DNA of 50,479 bases from Pseudomonadota bacterium (GTDB taxonomy: Bacteria; Pseudomonadota; Gammaproteobacteria; Burkholderiales; Sulfuriferulaceae), in contig JAJYHV010000003.1 of the NCBI GenBank assembly GCA_021790515.1, positions 1 through 50,479 on the forward strand, given 5' to 3'. Numbering within the stretch: position 1 is the stretch's first letter; each line of letters begins with the position of its first letter. A program made the translations under genes and the position numbers. Of this stretch, positions 7,390-17,091 are shown piece after piece. A model generated the notes under the pieces. That model searched no databases. It saw nothing but the letters and a program-made list of their open reading frames with translations, and had not been told where the DNA came from.

Positions 7390-9798
7390 ATGAAAAAAAA
7401 CAAAGGGTGGGGGTACGTTCGGCACCTTGCTGGCATAGTGCTGATATTGGGGTTGGTGGCGTGTGCATCGCCGCAGGAAAAGGAAAGCCGATATATTCAG
7501 CATGCGGATGCCTTGCTGGCCAAAGGTGATGATGTCAAGGCAGGTATCGAATACCGGAATGCGCTGCAAATCAATCCAAAATCCGTACCTGCCTTGAAGG
7601 GTTTGGTGTCTATTGCTGAAAAACGCGGGCAATGGCAGCAAATGTATGCTTACCTGAGTCAGTTGGTTGCAGCAGACCCAAAAGAAACCAAACCACAACT
7701 TCAATTGGGCACATTGCTGTTGGCAGCAGGGCACGTCAGTGACGCCATGTCGGTCAGTGACAGATTGATCCAGCAGGATGGCAGTAATCCTGCCGTACTG
7801 GCATTCCGGGCAGCGGTGCTCCTGAAAAAAGGCGATATCAAATCCGCAACAGATTTTGCGCAGCAGGCCTTGGCTAAAAACCCGGCCACCATCGATGCGT
7901 TTGCCGTACTGGCTGCGGTTGCGTTATCCAATGATGATATTGCGGGCGCGCTGGAAGATGTCAATAAAGGCTTGGCGATCGATGGCGGCAATATGCCGTT
8001 GCTGTTTATGAAAATTGCCCTGTTGGAGAAACAAGGCAATCTGGATCAGGCCGCAGCGGTTTACCAGGTCGCGATTGCGGCGCATCCGACGGACGATGGA
8101 TTGAAAACATTGCTGGCGCAGTTTTATGTACGACATGGCATGCTGGACAAGGCCGAAGCGATATTGCGCGCCAGCGCGATGGCCGTGCCCGCGAATGCGG
8201 CTGCCCAGATTGAATTGGCGCGTTTCTTGAATCAATATCGTGGTGCGTCAGCTGCTCAACAGTCGTTGCAGGATGATCTGAAACAAAGTCCGGATAGCGA
8301 TGAGCTGAAATTTGCCCTGGTCGGTTTGTATCGTTCGCAACACAATGATACGTCGGCAACGACGGTGTTGAATGACGTGATTGCGCATGCACAAAAACCG
8401 GATGACGTGTTGAAGGCCAGGGACATGCTGGCGTCCATGGCAATACAGGCCGGGAAACCGACGCTCGCCAGCCAGTATATCCAACAGGTATTGAGTGTGG
8501 ATGCGCGCAATGAACAGGCGTTGTTGCTGAAAGCCAGCATGGAAATCGATGCGCGACAATTCGATCAGGCGATTGCTGATTTGCGCACTATCTTGCATGA
8601 CGCACCCAATTCGCCCCGCGCCTTGTTCTTGATGGGCAAGGCGGAACAGAGTTCCGGCAGACCGGATTTGGCCGATCAGAATTATTCGCAGGCATTCAAC
8701 GCCAGTCACAAGGCGCCAGAATTCGGCATGCCGTATGCGAGTTATCTGATGCAGCGACGCCAGACGGATGCCGCGAGCCAGGTTTATCGCGGTATTCTTG
8801 AGCATGCCCCACATTTTGTACCGGCATTGGTTGGCCTGGCGCAATTGCAGATCGGTTCGGCAGACTGGTCAGGGGCGATGCAGACGGTCAGTGTGTTGAA
8901 ACAGATTCCGGACGCGGCTGCCGTGACGGATAAAATTACCGGTATCATTTTGAGCGGGCAAAAAGATTTGGCGGGCGGTTTGGCGGCGTTTCAGCGCGCC
9001 TACGCGCTGGCACCAAATGATGAACAACTGGTGGAATACATTCCTCGCACAGAGATGATGGAAAACAATCCACAGGCTGCGCTGGATTTTCTTGCGTCTG
9101 TGCTGCAAAAAAATCCGGATGATGTTGTTGCGCGGGTGCTGCGAGGCAGAATTGAAATGGGATTGAAAAAAACGGACGAGGCGATTGCCGACTGGCAGAC
9201 AGCCATCAGTCGCGCACCACATTCGCCCTTGGGTTATCGCGCCTTGTCCGGCTGGTATTTGCAGAACAAGCAATATGCAGAGGCGCAAAAAGTGCTGACA
9301 GAAGGGTTGACTGTGGTGCCGGATGACGGCGACCTGGGGTTCATGCAGGCGCAACTTGATGATGCACAAGGCCAGCATGCTGCAGCTATCAAACAGTATC
9401 AGGCCTTGCTGGGCAAGGCGCCGGGGTCGTTGGTCGTCATCAATAATCTGGTGAGTGATATGGACAGTTACCAGACGGATAAAGACAGCCTGCAACGCGC
9501 TTATGCCCTGGCGCAAGCATTGCAGGGCAGTCAGGTGCCTTATTTCAAGGATACCTTTGGTTGGGCAAGCTATAAAGTGGGCAAACCGGTCGATGCAGTA
9601 TCTTATTTGAGCAGCGCTGCCGCCGCTTTACCGAAAGAGGCTGTCTTTCAATATCACTTGGGTATGGCCGAAATGGCCAACGCCAACAAACAGGCAGCAA
9701 GTGATGCGCTGAACAATGCGCTGCAATTGTCAGGCAATGATCCGGAACTGCATCAGCAGGTAGCCAACGGATTGCAGACGCTGGCAGCACAAAAATAA
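7390..9798 (+). CDS. Large TPR-repeat lipoprotein (PrsT-like)
   Basis: An 802-residue lipoprotein built almost wholly of tetratricopeptide repeats. The start at ATG 7390 gives a clean lipoprotein signal with lipobox LVAC and lipidated C25. TPR-type helical pairs run from about residue 35 to the end (for example DVKAGIEYRNALQINPKS and DEAIADWQTAISRAPHSPLG). The architecture resembles the PEP-CTERM/exopolysaccharide-associated TPR lipoprotein PrsT, but no exosortase, PEP-CTERM substrate or polysaccharide gene is in the window, so that link is only suggested. It is monocistronic, convergent with the proline-rich membrane protein gene. A GGGTGGG sequence upstream can serve as ribosome site. Confidence 0.8.
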   Translation: MKKNKGWGYVRHLAGIVLILGLVACASPQEKESRYIQHADALLAKGDDVKAGIEYRNALQINPKSVPALKGLVSIAEKRGQWQQMYAYLSQLVAADPKETKPQLQLGTLLLAAGHVSDAMSVSDRLIQQDGSNPAVLAFRAAVLLKKGDIKSATDFAQQALAKNPATIDAFAVLAAVALSNDDIAGALEDVNKGLAIDGGNMPLLFMKIALLEKQGNLDQAAAVYQVAIAAHPTDDGLKTLLAQFYVRHGMLDKAEAILRASAMAVPANAAAQIELARFLNQYRGASAAQQSLQDDLKQSPDSDELKFALVGLYRSQHNDTSATTVLNDVIAHAQKPDDVLKARDMLASMAIQAGKPTLASQYIQQVLSVDARNEQALLLKASMEIDARQFDQAIADLRTILHDAPNSPRALFLMGKAEQSSGRPDLADQNYSQAFNASHKAPEFGMPYASYLMQRRQTDAASQVYRGILEHAPHFVPALVGLAQLQIGSADWSGAMQTVSVLKQIPDAAAVTDKITGIILSGQKDLAGGLAAFQRAYALAPNDEQLVEYIPRTEMMENNPQAALDFLASVLQKNPDDVVARVLRGRIEMGLKKTDEAIADWQTAISRAPHSPLGYRALSGWYLQNKQYAEAQKVLTEGLTVVPDDGDLGFMQAQLDDAQGQHAAAIKQYQALLGKAPGSLVVINNLVSDMDSYQTDKDSLQRAYALAQALQGSQVPYFKDTFGWASYKVGKPVDAVSYLSSAAAALPKEAVFQYHLGMAEMANANKQAASDALNNALQLSGNDPELHQQVANGLQTLAAQK

Positions 9799-9861
9799 CA
9801 AATCATGCGGTACACCGGCATGTCGGGCGAACGCGGGGTGCGTGCGTTTGATGCCCGCCAT

Positions 9862-10803
9862 TTAATGCACGCCATTATTGTAGTCGTAGAAAAATTCTTT
9901 TAACAGAAATTCTTCCAGTCCGGCGTTGTTTTCCGGTGCCGCAGACAGTGTGACCACGCGTCCGAGACGGCGTGATTCCCAGTCAAAATCACCAGGATGT
10001 TTTTGGCGGATGATGGCAATCATTTTACGTACGATGGCGTGTTCGATGTCGACTTGATCGGTGGCTTGTACGCTAAACATTTGTTTGATGGGGTTGCTCC
10101 AGGTGGCGTGATCCCAGCCACGGAAGATAAATGTGGCATTTTCGCTGTTCATGCTGGTAATCTGGAAGATGCCGCCGCCGCCATCGTCTTGCAGGTTACG
10201 GGTGATGTTGGCCATGCGGGAGTCCATTGGCGCAGGAGAAGGTGCCGATGTGTCGTTTGCGCTGTTGTCTTCGTCAGGGTTGTTGGCGTGGTTGCGGGCA
10301 CGTTGCATCTTGATATAGCTCGACATATCGGTAGCGGTAGTGGCAGGATTCGGGCGGGGGTTGGGAGTTGGTCGTACGGTGGGCGGGCGAGGCACGGGTT
10401 GGCGTATGACAGGATGACGTGTTGAATGCGGTGGCAAAATCAGGGCGTGCGGGGTTGGGTGGATGACCGGAACGCTGAGAATACGCTCGGTTTGCGTGGC
10501 GACGTTTTTTGGGGCAGGCGTGGCGCGTGTTGCCGTGAGTGGTACGTTGGGGTTGATGTTCACGGTCAAGGGTTGTTGGCTGCCGCCCGCGTTGATGAGC
10601 GGAGAAACGGGCGGTGTATGCCAGTGCAGGCGCAGCAGCAACAACAGATGGAGGAGCAGCGAGATGATGAGTGCCCACAACAGCGTCTGGCTGATGCGGA
10701 ATTCGACGAATTGCGGTGGATGCGGCAATACCGCACGCAGTTCGGTGAAATTGTTTTCGAACGGGCGTGTTTTTGGTTGTTTGAATGGGTTAAAGCGCGT
10801 CAT
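9862..10803 (-). CDS. Proline-rich, TonB-like membrane-anchored protein of unknown function
   Basis: A 313-residue protein with one hydrophobic anchor near residues 36-58 (LLWALIISLLLHLLLLLRL), a Pro/Thr/Ala-rich spacer (about 60-165), and a conserved-looking C-terminal domain starting at MSSYIKMQRARN and containing FRGWDHATW, VDIEHAIVRKMIAIIR, FDWESRRLGRVVTLSA and GLEEFLLKEFF. I associate this combination with a betaproteobacterial family of unknown function; the topology resembles TonB or TolA, with a periplasm-spanning proline region. ATG 10803 is chosen; a TTG at 10860 would add 19 residues. Neither has a strong ribosome site. It follows prfC on the same strand by about 80 bp. Confidence 0.75.
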   Translation of the reverse strand: MTRFNPFKQPKTRPFENNFTELRAVLPHPPQFVEFRISQTLLWALIISLLLHLLLLLRLHWHTPPVSPLINAGGSQQPLTVNINPNVPLTATRATPAPKNVATQTERILSVPVIHPTPHALILPPHSTRHPVIRQPVPRPPTVRPTPNPRPNPATTATDMSSYIKMQRARNHANNPDEDNSANDTSAPSPAPMDSRMANITRNLQDDGGGGIFQITSMNSENATFIFRGWDHATWSNPIKQMFSVQATDQVDIEHAIVRKMIAIIRQKHPGDFDWESRRLGRVVTLSAAPENNAGLEEFLLKEFFYDYNNGVH

Positions 10804-10884
10804 ATATCGGGATGATGTAGCCGCAACAAGATCGAGGCGCTGTTGGACAGCATGAAGCAAAGACTGTTCCTGACGTTCTATTCA

Positions 10885-12456
10885 TCAGAATATTTCTCGC
10901 GTTTCCAGAAACTGGAGATCGGGAAAGCGTTCGCGCGTCATGTCGAGATTGACACGGTTCGGGGCAAGATAGACATATGCGCCGCTGCCGTCAATAGCGA
11001 CGTTAAAGCCATATTTGTCAGCGATTTGCTTGATGGCGGCATCACTGCCGTGTAGCCAGCGGGCGGTAACGAATTCACAGGATTCAAAAATTGCATCGAC
11101 ACCGTATTCGTATTCCAGTCGATGGGCGACGACTTCAAACTGGAGGGTGCCGACGGCACCCAGAATCAGATCATTGGATAATAAGGGGCGGAATAATTGA
11201 GTTGCGCCTTCTTCGGAGAGTTGCTGTAGTCCTTTTTGCAGTTGCTTGGTTTTTAATGGGTTTTTGATACGCGCTTTGCGGAAAAATTCAGGGGCAAAGG
11301 AGGGAATGCCGGTAAATTTCAGGTTTTCACTGTCGGTGAAAGTATCACCCAACCGGATGGTACCATGGTTGGGGATGCCGATGATGTCGCCGGAAAAGGC
11401 TTCGTCGGTGGTTGAACGATCCTGTGCCATAAATGTGATGGCATTGTTGACGGTAAATTGTTTGTCGCTGGCAACCTGGCGGATTTTCATGCCACGGTCA
11501 AAGCGGCCGGAACATACGCGCACAAAGGCGATGCGGTCACGGTGTTTTGGGTCCATATTGGCTTGTATCTTGAATACAAAGCCGGAGAAAGCAGGTTCAT
11601 CCGGCGCGACGGTGCGGGTTTCTGTCGGGCGCGGTAGCGGTGCAGGCGCGAGATCAATCAGCGTGTCCAGCATCATCTGTACGCCAAAGTTGTTGACAGC
11701 GGAGCCAAACAATACTGGTGTCTGTTGTCCGGCCAGATAAGCGGCCGATGAGAAGATGTGCGAAGCGCCGCGGACCAATTCGATTTCATCGCGTAATTCG
11801 GATAACTGGTCACCGAGCAGATTGCCGAGTTCCGGGTTGTCAAGGCCGTGCACGATGGCGCTGGTGCCTTTTTCCGCCTGGGGGTCGAATACCAGTACGG
11901 TATCATCATACAGATGGTAGATGCCACGAAATCGTTTTCCCATGCCGATGGGCCAAGTCATGGGCGCACATTGCATGCCCAGTACGGATTCGATTTCATC
12001 GAGCAGATCAATCGGGGATTGCCCTTCCCGGTCGAGTTTGTTGATGAACGTGATGATGGGTGTGTTGCGCATCCGGCACACATTCAGCAGTTTGATGGTT
12101 TGCGCTTCGACCCCGTTGACCGAATCAATGACCATGACAGCCGAATCGACAGCGGTCAGTGTACGGTAAGTGTCTTCCGAAAAATCTTCGTGTCCGGGCG
12201 TGTCGAGCAGGTTGACGATGTGCTCGCGATAAGGGAACTGCATCACCGAAGAGGTGACGGAGATGCCGCGTTGCTTTTCCAGTTCCATCCAGTCGGACGT
12301 GGCATGGCGACTGGCTTTGCGCGCGCGTACTTCACCGGCTACCTGAATGGCGCCACCATACCAGAGCAATTTTTCCGTCAGTGTGGTTTTACCCGCGTCG
12401 GGGTGAGAAATGATGGCAAAAGTGCGGCGGCGGGCAATTTCATCGACAAGCGACAT
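10885..12456 (-). CDS. prfC: Peptide chain release factor 3 (RF3)
   Basis: A GTPase that recycles RF1/RF2 from the ribosome after peptide release. G-domain motifs: G1 SHPDAGKTT (about residues 17-25), the switch segment [13 protein letters not shown]3 [12 protein letters not shown] and G4 NKLDRE. The later sequence [23 protein letters not shown] is typical of RF3 rather than EF-G. At 523 residues the length is normal. ATG 12456 begins the canonical [20 protein letters not shown]; an upstream TTG at 12480 is less likely. A TATAAT -10 reads toward the gene at 12492-12487. It follows the NlpC/P60 gene on the same strand. Confidence 0.95.
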   Translation of the reverse strand: MSLVDEIARRRTFAIISHPDAGKTTLTEKLLWYGGAIQVAGEVRARKASRHATSDWMELEKQRGISVTSSVMQFPYREHIVNLLDTPGHEDFSEDTYRTLTAVDSAVMVIDSVNGVEAQTIKLLNVCRMRNTPIITFINKLDREGQSPIDLLDEIESVLGMQCAPMTWPIGMGKRFRGIYHLYDDTVLVFDPQAEKGTSAIVHGLDNPELGNLLGDQLSELRDEIELVRGASHIFSSAAYLAGQQTPVLFGSAVNNFGVQMMLDTLIDLAPAPLPRPTETRTVAPDEPAFSGFVFKIQANMDPKHRDRIAFVRVCSGRFDRGMKIRQVASDKQFTVNNAITFMAQDRSTTDEAFSGDIIGIPNHGTIRLGDTFTDSENLKFTGIPSFAPEFFRKARIKNPLKTKQLQKGLQQLSEEGATQLFRPLLSNDLILGAVGTLQFEVVAHRLEYEYGVDAIFESCEFVTARWLHGSDAAIKQIADKYGFNVAIDGSGAYVYLAPNRVNLDMTRERFPDLQFLETREIF

Positions 12457-12509
12457 GTTGGTCGGGACAGAAAATGGCAAACCGCCATTATACCGCTATT
12501 TTTCTGGTA

Positions 12510-13139
12510 TTACTGAGCAAACGAAGCAATGGGATCGGTTGGAGCTGTATCGGTTGCGGAAGTGACGGGTGGCGATGCCGCGGATGCGCTGGGTAATATC
12601 CGGCGGGCACCTTCATAACGTTTTGCCCAATAGGCTTCATCGAGATTGGAAACCATGACGAAACCGGTTTTGCTGCTGGAGGCATGCACAAACTGGTTGT
12701 CGCCCAGATAGATGCCGACATGGGAAAATGCATGTTTCATCGTTTTAAAAAACACCAGATCACCCGGTTTCAGGTCGGCCTTGGCGATGGTATTGCGAAT
12801 TTTACTGAGTGCACGCGCACTGTGCGGCAATTTTAATCCGGCAACTTCGTGGTACACGTAACGGACGAATCCGCTACAGTCCATGCCAACGGCGGGGTTA
12901 TCGCCGCCCGGCTTGTATACGGCACCGATGAGGCCTATGGCGAACAGGGCGAGTTCAACGCGGGAAGGACGTTGTGCCGCTGTGTTGATCGATGCGGCGG
13001 GTGTCGCTGTGACGGACGATGCGGGCGCAGCAGAAGCAGTCGGGACGGGCGGCACGGTGGCGAACGCGTCTGCCGGCCAACCCGGCAGCGGGTTGGCAAG
13101 CGCCAGAACCAGAATAATCAGGCGGAGAAGATAGATCAT
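12510..13139 (-). CDS. Secreted NlpC/P60 cysteine peptidase (cell-wall hydrolase)
   Basis: A 209-residue exported protein with a signal peptide (MIYLLRLIILVLALANPLPG) and an Ala/Pro/Thr-rich linker (about 25-58), then one NlpC/P60 domain (about 60-185). Catalytic Cys lies in GMDCSGFVRYVYHEV; the catalytic His is in SHVGIYLGDNQFVHAS; LKPGDLVFFK is the usual strand before it. These enzymes cut peptide cross-links of peptidoglycan. The C-terminal Ser/Thr/Pro tail is probably disordered. Divergent from the AarF/UbiB-like gene, with a TAGAAT -10-like hexamer at 13204-13209 in the shared intergenic region. Confidence 0.88.
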   Translation of the reverse strand: MIYLLRLIILVLALANPLPGWPADAFATVPPVPTASAAPASSVTATPAASINTAAQRPSRVELALFAIGLIGAVYKPGGDNPAVGMDCSGFVRYVYHEVAGLKLPHSARALSKIRNTIAKADLKPGDLVFFKTMKHAFSHVGIYLGDNQFVHASSSKTGFVMVSNLDEAYWAKRYEGARRILPSASAASPPVTSATDTAPTDPIASFAQ

Positions 13140-13238
13140 GGGCGAAAGTTACCCGATTTGTGGCAATTTGTCAAAAGTGGGTAATGCAAGGCATGGTTTC
13201 GGGTAGAATGGGCGCATTTCAGCCGGCGTTTAATCTGT

Positions 13239-14900
13239 ATGTTGTGGGAAACTTTTAGTGTGGTACGCGATTTGTCGCGTTTGCATGAAATCGCCAGCGT
13301 TCTCATCCGTTATGGTTGGGGGGATTTTGTGCGCGTGCTTGGCATGGGCAGTGTGCTGGAGCGTGCCGGGCGGATTTTGCACTGGAAGACGACGGAAAAC
13401 GAATGGGATCAGTTGGAACCGCAAGTCCGGTTTCGTCTGGCGCTGGAAGAGTTGGGGCCGACTTTCATCAAGCTGGGCCAATTGCTGTCCACGCGGGTGG
13501 ATGTGTTTGCGCCCGCATGGATAGAAGAGCTGGAAAAATTGCAATCACATGTCCCTCCTGTGCCATTTGATACGCTTGAAGCAGATGTGTTGGCGATACT
13601 GGGTATGCCGATAGAACAGGTATTCGTTGATTTTGAACGTGAGCCTTTCGCCAGCGCATCAATAGCCCAAGTACACCGGGCAAAGTTGCTCGATGGCACC
13701 AAGGTGGTCGTCAAGATTCGTCGTCCCGGACTTGAGCGCAAGGTAGAAGCCGATTTGCGCATCATGCAGCATGTGGCGCGGCTGGCGGAACATGAATATT
13801 CGGAGGCCAAACGGTTTCAACCGGTGCAGATGGTAGGTTATTTTCGTCGTTCCTTGCTGCATGAATTGGATTTGCTGACCGAAGCGCATCATATGGTGCG
13901 CTTTACCAAAAATTTTGCTGACGATGATACGGTGCGTATTCCGCAGGTTTATTGGGAATATACCCGTCCCGGGATGAATGTGCAGGAAGAGTTGCTGGGT
14001 ATTGTCGGCACACATCTGGCGCAGGCACGGGAATCCGGGCTGGATACAAAATTGTTGGCGCAGCGCGGTGCCAGCATCGTGCTGAAAATGATTCTGGTGC
14101 ATGGTTATTTTCATGCCGATCCGCATCCGGGAAATGTCATGTACTTGCCGGGTAACCGCATCGGCATGATTGACTTTGGCATGGTAGGCCGATTGACCGA
14201 GTTTCGTCGTCAGCAGTTGGTCAACCTGCTTGATGCGCTGACGCATAATGATGAGTCCGACCTGATTCAGATATTGCTGGAATGGACGGGTGAAGCTGAG
14301 ATAGACGAAGTAAAACTTGCGCACGATGTGGCGGATTTGATGGGAAATTACGACCATCTTCAGCTCAAGGATGTGCGGGTGGCGTCGTTGCTTAATGATA
14401 TTGCCAGCCTGATTCGTGACAATGGTCTGGTGTTGCCGGCGGATTTGACGCTGTTATTCAAGGCGCTGATTACGCTGGAAGGTCTGGGACAGCAGCTTGA
14501 TCCGGAATTCCAGCTTTCACCCTTGATGGCACCATTTGTGCAGGAAGTCATTTTGCGTCGCTATACACCGGACGCGTTGATGCAACGCGGACGACGCGGG
14601 GTCAAGGAAGCCTTTGAGGTGGTGGCGGGGTTGCCGCGCGATCTGGCGCGATTGATGCGCGAGGTGAGGCGCGGGCGGTTGCGGATTGATCTGGATCTCA
14701 AGCGGCTCGATACGTTTGGCCGTCAACTGGATCGCGCCAGCAACCGTATTACCATGGGCATTTTGACGGCATCGCTGGTGATTGGTTCATCCATTGTCAT
14801 GACGGTGGATGGCTGGCGATTCATGGGGTTCATCGGGTTTATTCTGGCTTTTCTGAACAGTTTGTGGGTGATTATTTCGATTTGGCGTTCGGGTAATTAG
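13239..14900 (+). CDS. AarF/ABC1/UbiB-family atypical kinase
   Basis: A 553-residue member of the ABC1/ADCK/UbiB family, needed for ubiquinone synthesis or lipid handling in characterised members. Diagnostic motifs: KxGQ in FIKLGQLLSTR (about residues 78-88), an Ala-rich nucleotide loop ASASIAQVHRAKL, the ExD in HELDLLTEA, catalytic HADPHPGNVMY (about 290-300) and metal-binding DFGMVGR. Two C-terminal membrane helices (about 505-549) complete the usual plan. The sequence is closer to the general AarF branch than to the ubiB of ubi operons, and no ubiE/ubiJ is adjacent. I therefore give no symbol, though it may supply UbiB function. The ribosome site at ATG 13239 is weak. Confidence 0.9.
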   Translation: MLWETFSVVRDLSRLHEIASVLIRYGWGDFVRVLGMGSVLERAGRILHWKTTENEWDQLEPQVRFRLALEELGPTFIKLGQLLSTRVDVFAPAWIEELEKLQSHVPPVPFDTLEADVLAILGMPIEQVFVDFEREPFASASIAQVHRAKLLDGTKVVVKIRRPGLERKVEADLRIMQHVARLAEHEYSEAKRFQPVQMVGYFRRSLLHELDLLTEAHHMVRFTKNFADDDTVRIPQVYWEYTRPGMNVQEELLGIVGTHLAQARESGLDTKLLAQRGASIVLKMILVHGYFHADPHPGNVMYLPGNRIGMIDFGMVGRLTEFRRQQLVNLLDALTHNDESDLIQILLEWTGEAEIDEVKLAHDVADLMGNYDHLQLKDVRVASLLNDIASLIRDNGLVLPADLTLLFKALITLEGLGQQLDPEFQLSPLMAPFVQEVILRRYTPDALMQRGRRGVKEAFEVVAGLPRDLARLMREVRRGRLRIDLDLKRLDTFGRQLDRASNRITMGILTASLVIGSSIVMTVDGWRFMGFIGFILAFLNSLWVIISIWRSGN

Positions 14901-14964
14901 GGAGGTACTGATTTACTCTGCCACGAGCCGCGTTGCGGCCATGTGGGAATAAATCAGTGGTTCC
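14901..14964. repeat. Dispersed inverted-repeat element, short copy C
   Basis: The left end GGAGGTACTGATTTA (14901-14915) pairs with 14950-14964 at 12 of 15 positions. The shortened interior forms its own small hairpin (CCAC...GTGG around 14921-14946). It begins at the stop codon of the AarF/UbiB-like gene and ends just before lolC. Confidence 0.5.
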
Positions 14965-15000
14965 TTACGTTCGGGCAGTTGGTTTTTTTTGGGATTTTTC

Positions 15001-16245
15001 GTGCATTATTTTGAATGGCTCATCGGCTTGCGGTATACGCGGGCAAAACGGCGTAATCACTTCATTTCTTTTATTTCGTTGACTTCCATGCTTGGCATTG
15101 CGCTTGGCGTGGCGGCATTGATCGTCGTGCTGTCGGTGATGAACGGCTTTCAGGGTGAGTTGCGACACCGCATTCTTGGTGTGGTGTCGCATGTGGAAAT
15201 CAGCCAGTTTGACGGGAGCCTGAGCGATTGGCGACAGTTGGCAGGATGGGCGGTCGGACAACCTCACGTGCTGGCGGCCGCGCCGTATGTGTCCGGACAG
15301 GGTTTGGTCGCTTACGATCAAGCGGTGGAAGGAGTGGCGGTACGAGGTATTGATCCGGCAGCGGAAAATCGGGTGGCTGACATTGGCCGTCATATGCGGG
15401 CAGGCAGCCTGAGCAGTTTGCGTGGCGGTAGCTGGAACGTGGTGATTGGCGATGAATTGGCGCATGTGCTGGGGGTCAGAGTGGGTGACAAGATTACCAT
15501 CATCACGCCACAGGGGCAGATTACACCGGCTGGCATGATACCGCGTCTGAAAGAATTTCGGGTATCAGGCGTGTTTCACATGGGTTTGTATGAATATGAT
15601 TCCGGGTTGGTGCTGATTGCGTTGCCGGATGCGCAGGTTCTGTTCCGCACCGGTGATAATGTGTCGGGTCTGCGGTTGAAACTCGATGATTTGTATCAGG
15701 CGCCGCAGGTGGCGCGTCAGTTGTCACGGCAATTGCATGACGTTTTTTACGTGCGTGACTGGACGGCATCGCACAGCAATTTTTTTCGCGCCGTGCAAAT
15801 GGAAAAACAAGTGATGTTCATCATTCTGTCGTTGATTGTCGCTGTGGCTGCATTCAATATCGTGTCTACGCTGGTGATGGTGGTGACCGATAAACAGGCA
15901 GATATCGCCATTCTGCGCACTTTGGGGGCTTCTCCGGCCAGCATCCAGCGCATTTTCATGATTCAGGGGGCATTGATTGGCCTCATCGGCACGGCCATGG
16001 GGTTGGTGGCCGGTGTGGTGATTGCGCTGAATATCAGTGTTCTGGTACCTGCCATTGAGCACACCTTCGGCATACATTTCTTGTCGTCCGACGTGTATCA
16101 GATCAGTGAATTGCCGTCGCGGTTGGACTGGCATGATGTATGGACGATCGGGCTGGTGTCGCTGGTGTTGTCCTGGTTGGCGACATTGTATCCGAGTTGG
16201 CGCGCGGCGCGCATTCAGCCTGCGGAGGCGTTGCGCTATGAATGA
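15001..16245 (+). CDS. lolC: Lipoprotein-releasing ABC transporter permease LolC/LolE
   Basis: The inner-membrane subunit of the LolCD(E) machine that extracts mature lipoproteins and passes them to LolA. The N-terminus [34 protein letters not shown] is highly typical. A periplasmic domain (about 50-265) and three more membrane helices ([26 protein letters not shown], then about 320-345 and 380-400) follow, ending in [13 protein letters not shown] choose GTG 15001 with GGGA at 14991-14994 as ribosome site; a TTG at 14989 is the alternative. It overlaps lolD by 8 bp. No separate lolE is present; a single LolC/E-type permease is common outside enterics. Confidence 0.93.
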   Translation: MHYFEWLIGLRYTRAKRRNHFISFISLTSMLGIALGVAALIVVLSVMNGFQGELRHRILGVVSHVEISQFDGSLSDWRQLAGWAVGQPHVLAAAPYVSGQGLVAYDQAVEGVAVRGIDPAAENRVADIGRHMRAGSLSSLRGGSWNVVIGDELAHVLGVRVGDKITIITPQGQITPAGMIPRLKEFRVSGVFHMGLYEYDSGLVLIALPDAQVLFRTGDNVSGLRLKLDDLYQAPQVARQLSRQLHDVFYVRDWTASHSNFFRAVQMEKQVMFIILSLIVAVAAFNIVSTLVMVVTDKQADIAILRTLGASPASIQRIFMIQGALIGLIGTAMGLVAGVVIALNISVLVPAIEHTFGIHFLSSDVYQISELPSRLDWHDVWTIGLVSLVLSWLATLYPSWRAARIQPAEALRYE

Positions 16246-16915
16246 TCCGGTCTTGGTCTGTGAAAACGTCGACAAAACCTTTCGACAAGGCAATCTGACG
16301 GTTGATGTGCTCAAAAACGTCAGTTTTTCTGTTGCAGCGGGCGAAATGGTGGCCGTCATGGGGGCGTCTGGTTCAGGCAAATCGACGCTGCTGCACGTGT
16401 TGGGTGGGTTGGATGAATTGACCGCCGGCCACGTGCATGTGTCAGGAAAAAATATTCACGACATGACAGAACGTGTGCGCGGGGAATGGCGCAATCGTTC
16501 GTTGGGTTTCGTGTACCAGTTCCATCATTTGCTGCCGGAATTTTCTGCTCTGGACAATGTGGCGATGCCGTTGCTGATTCGGCGGATGAAGCGCATTGAT
16601 GCGCATGCAAAGGCAAGCCAGATACTGGGACGGGTAGGGTTGTCACCTCGATTGATGCACATGCCGGGTGAACTGTCGGGTGGTGAGCGACAACGGGTGG
16701 CGATTGCGCGGGCATTGGTCACCGAACCGGCCTGCGTGCTGGCAGACGAACCCACCGGAAATCTTGATCGCCAAACAGCGTTTTCCGTCTACGCATTGAT
16801 GCGGCAGTTGAATCAGGAACAAGGCACCAGCTTTCTGGTCGTCACGCATGACGTAGAATTGGCGCAGGCAATGGATAGAGTCATTCGTCTGGTAGATGGC
16901 CGGTTGGTGGCATGA
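16238..16915 (+). CDS. lolD: Lipoprotein-releasing ABC transporter ATPase LolD
   Basis: The ATPase subunit that powers lipoprotein release. Motifs: Walker [10 protein letters not shown] (about residues 43-51), Q-loop [20 protein letters not shown] signature [15 protein letters not shown] (about 147-161), Walker [13 protein letters not shown], and H-loop VVTHD. The LLPEF-type Q-loop region is characteristic of LolD. ATG 16238 overlaps the lolC stop at 16243-16245, so translation is coupled. Length 225 residues, normal for the family. Confidence 0.95.
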   Translation: MNDPVLVCENVDKTFRQGNLTVDVLKNVSFSVAAGEMVAVMGASGSGKSTLLHVLGGLDELTAGHVHVSGKNIHDMTERVRGEWRNRSLGFVYQFHHLLPEFSALDNVAMPLLIRRMKRIDAHAKASQILGRVGLSPRLMHMPGELSGGERQRVAIARALVTEPACVLADEPTGNLDRQTAFSVYALMRQLNQEQGTSFLVVTHDVELAQAMDRVIRLVDGRLVA

Positions 16916-17043
16916 AGGTGTTACAGCTGTGGCGACTGAAAATTGCTCGCTCAGAAGAATTGTCATGAAAATGACGCATTATTCAGGTAGAGTGACGCCG
17001 TTTTATTGCGATAAATGAGTCTTGATTTCTTTCTTTAAATATA

Positions 17044-17060
17044 GAATAATTCTCATTTAC
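17044..17060. promoter_or_regulatory. Possible Fur-type site upstream of the porin gene
   Basis: GAATAATTCTCATTTAC contains the palindrome GAATNATTC, and its reverse complement AAATGAGAATTATTC resembles proteobacterial Fur boxes (about 10 of 14 positions of TGATAATNATTATCA). It sits about 35 bp before the porin start in an AT-rich stretch. Iron control is inference; an AT-rich promoter could look the same by chance. Confidence 0.3.
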
Positions 17061-17091
17061 AAAAAAGGCAATTTTTGACACAACAAAACGG

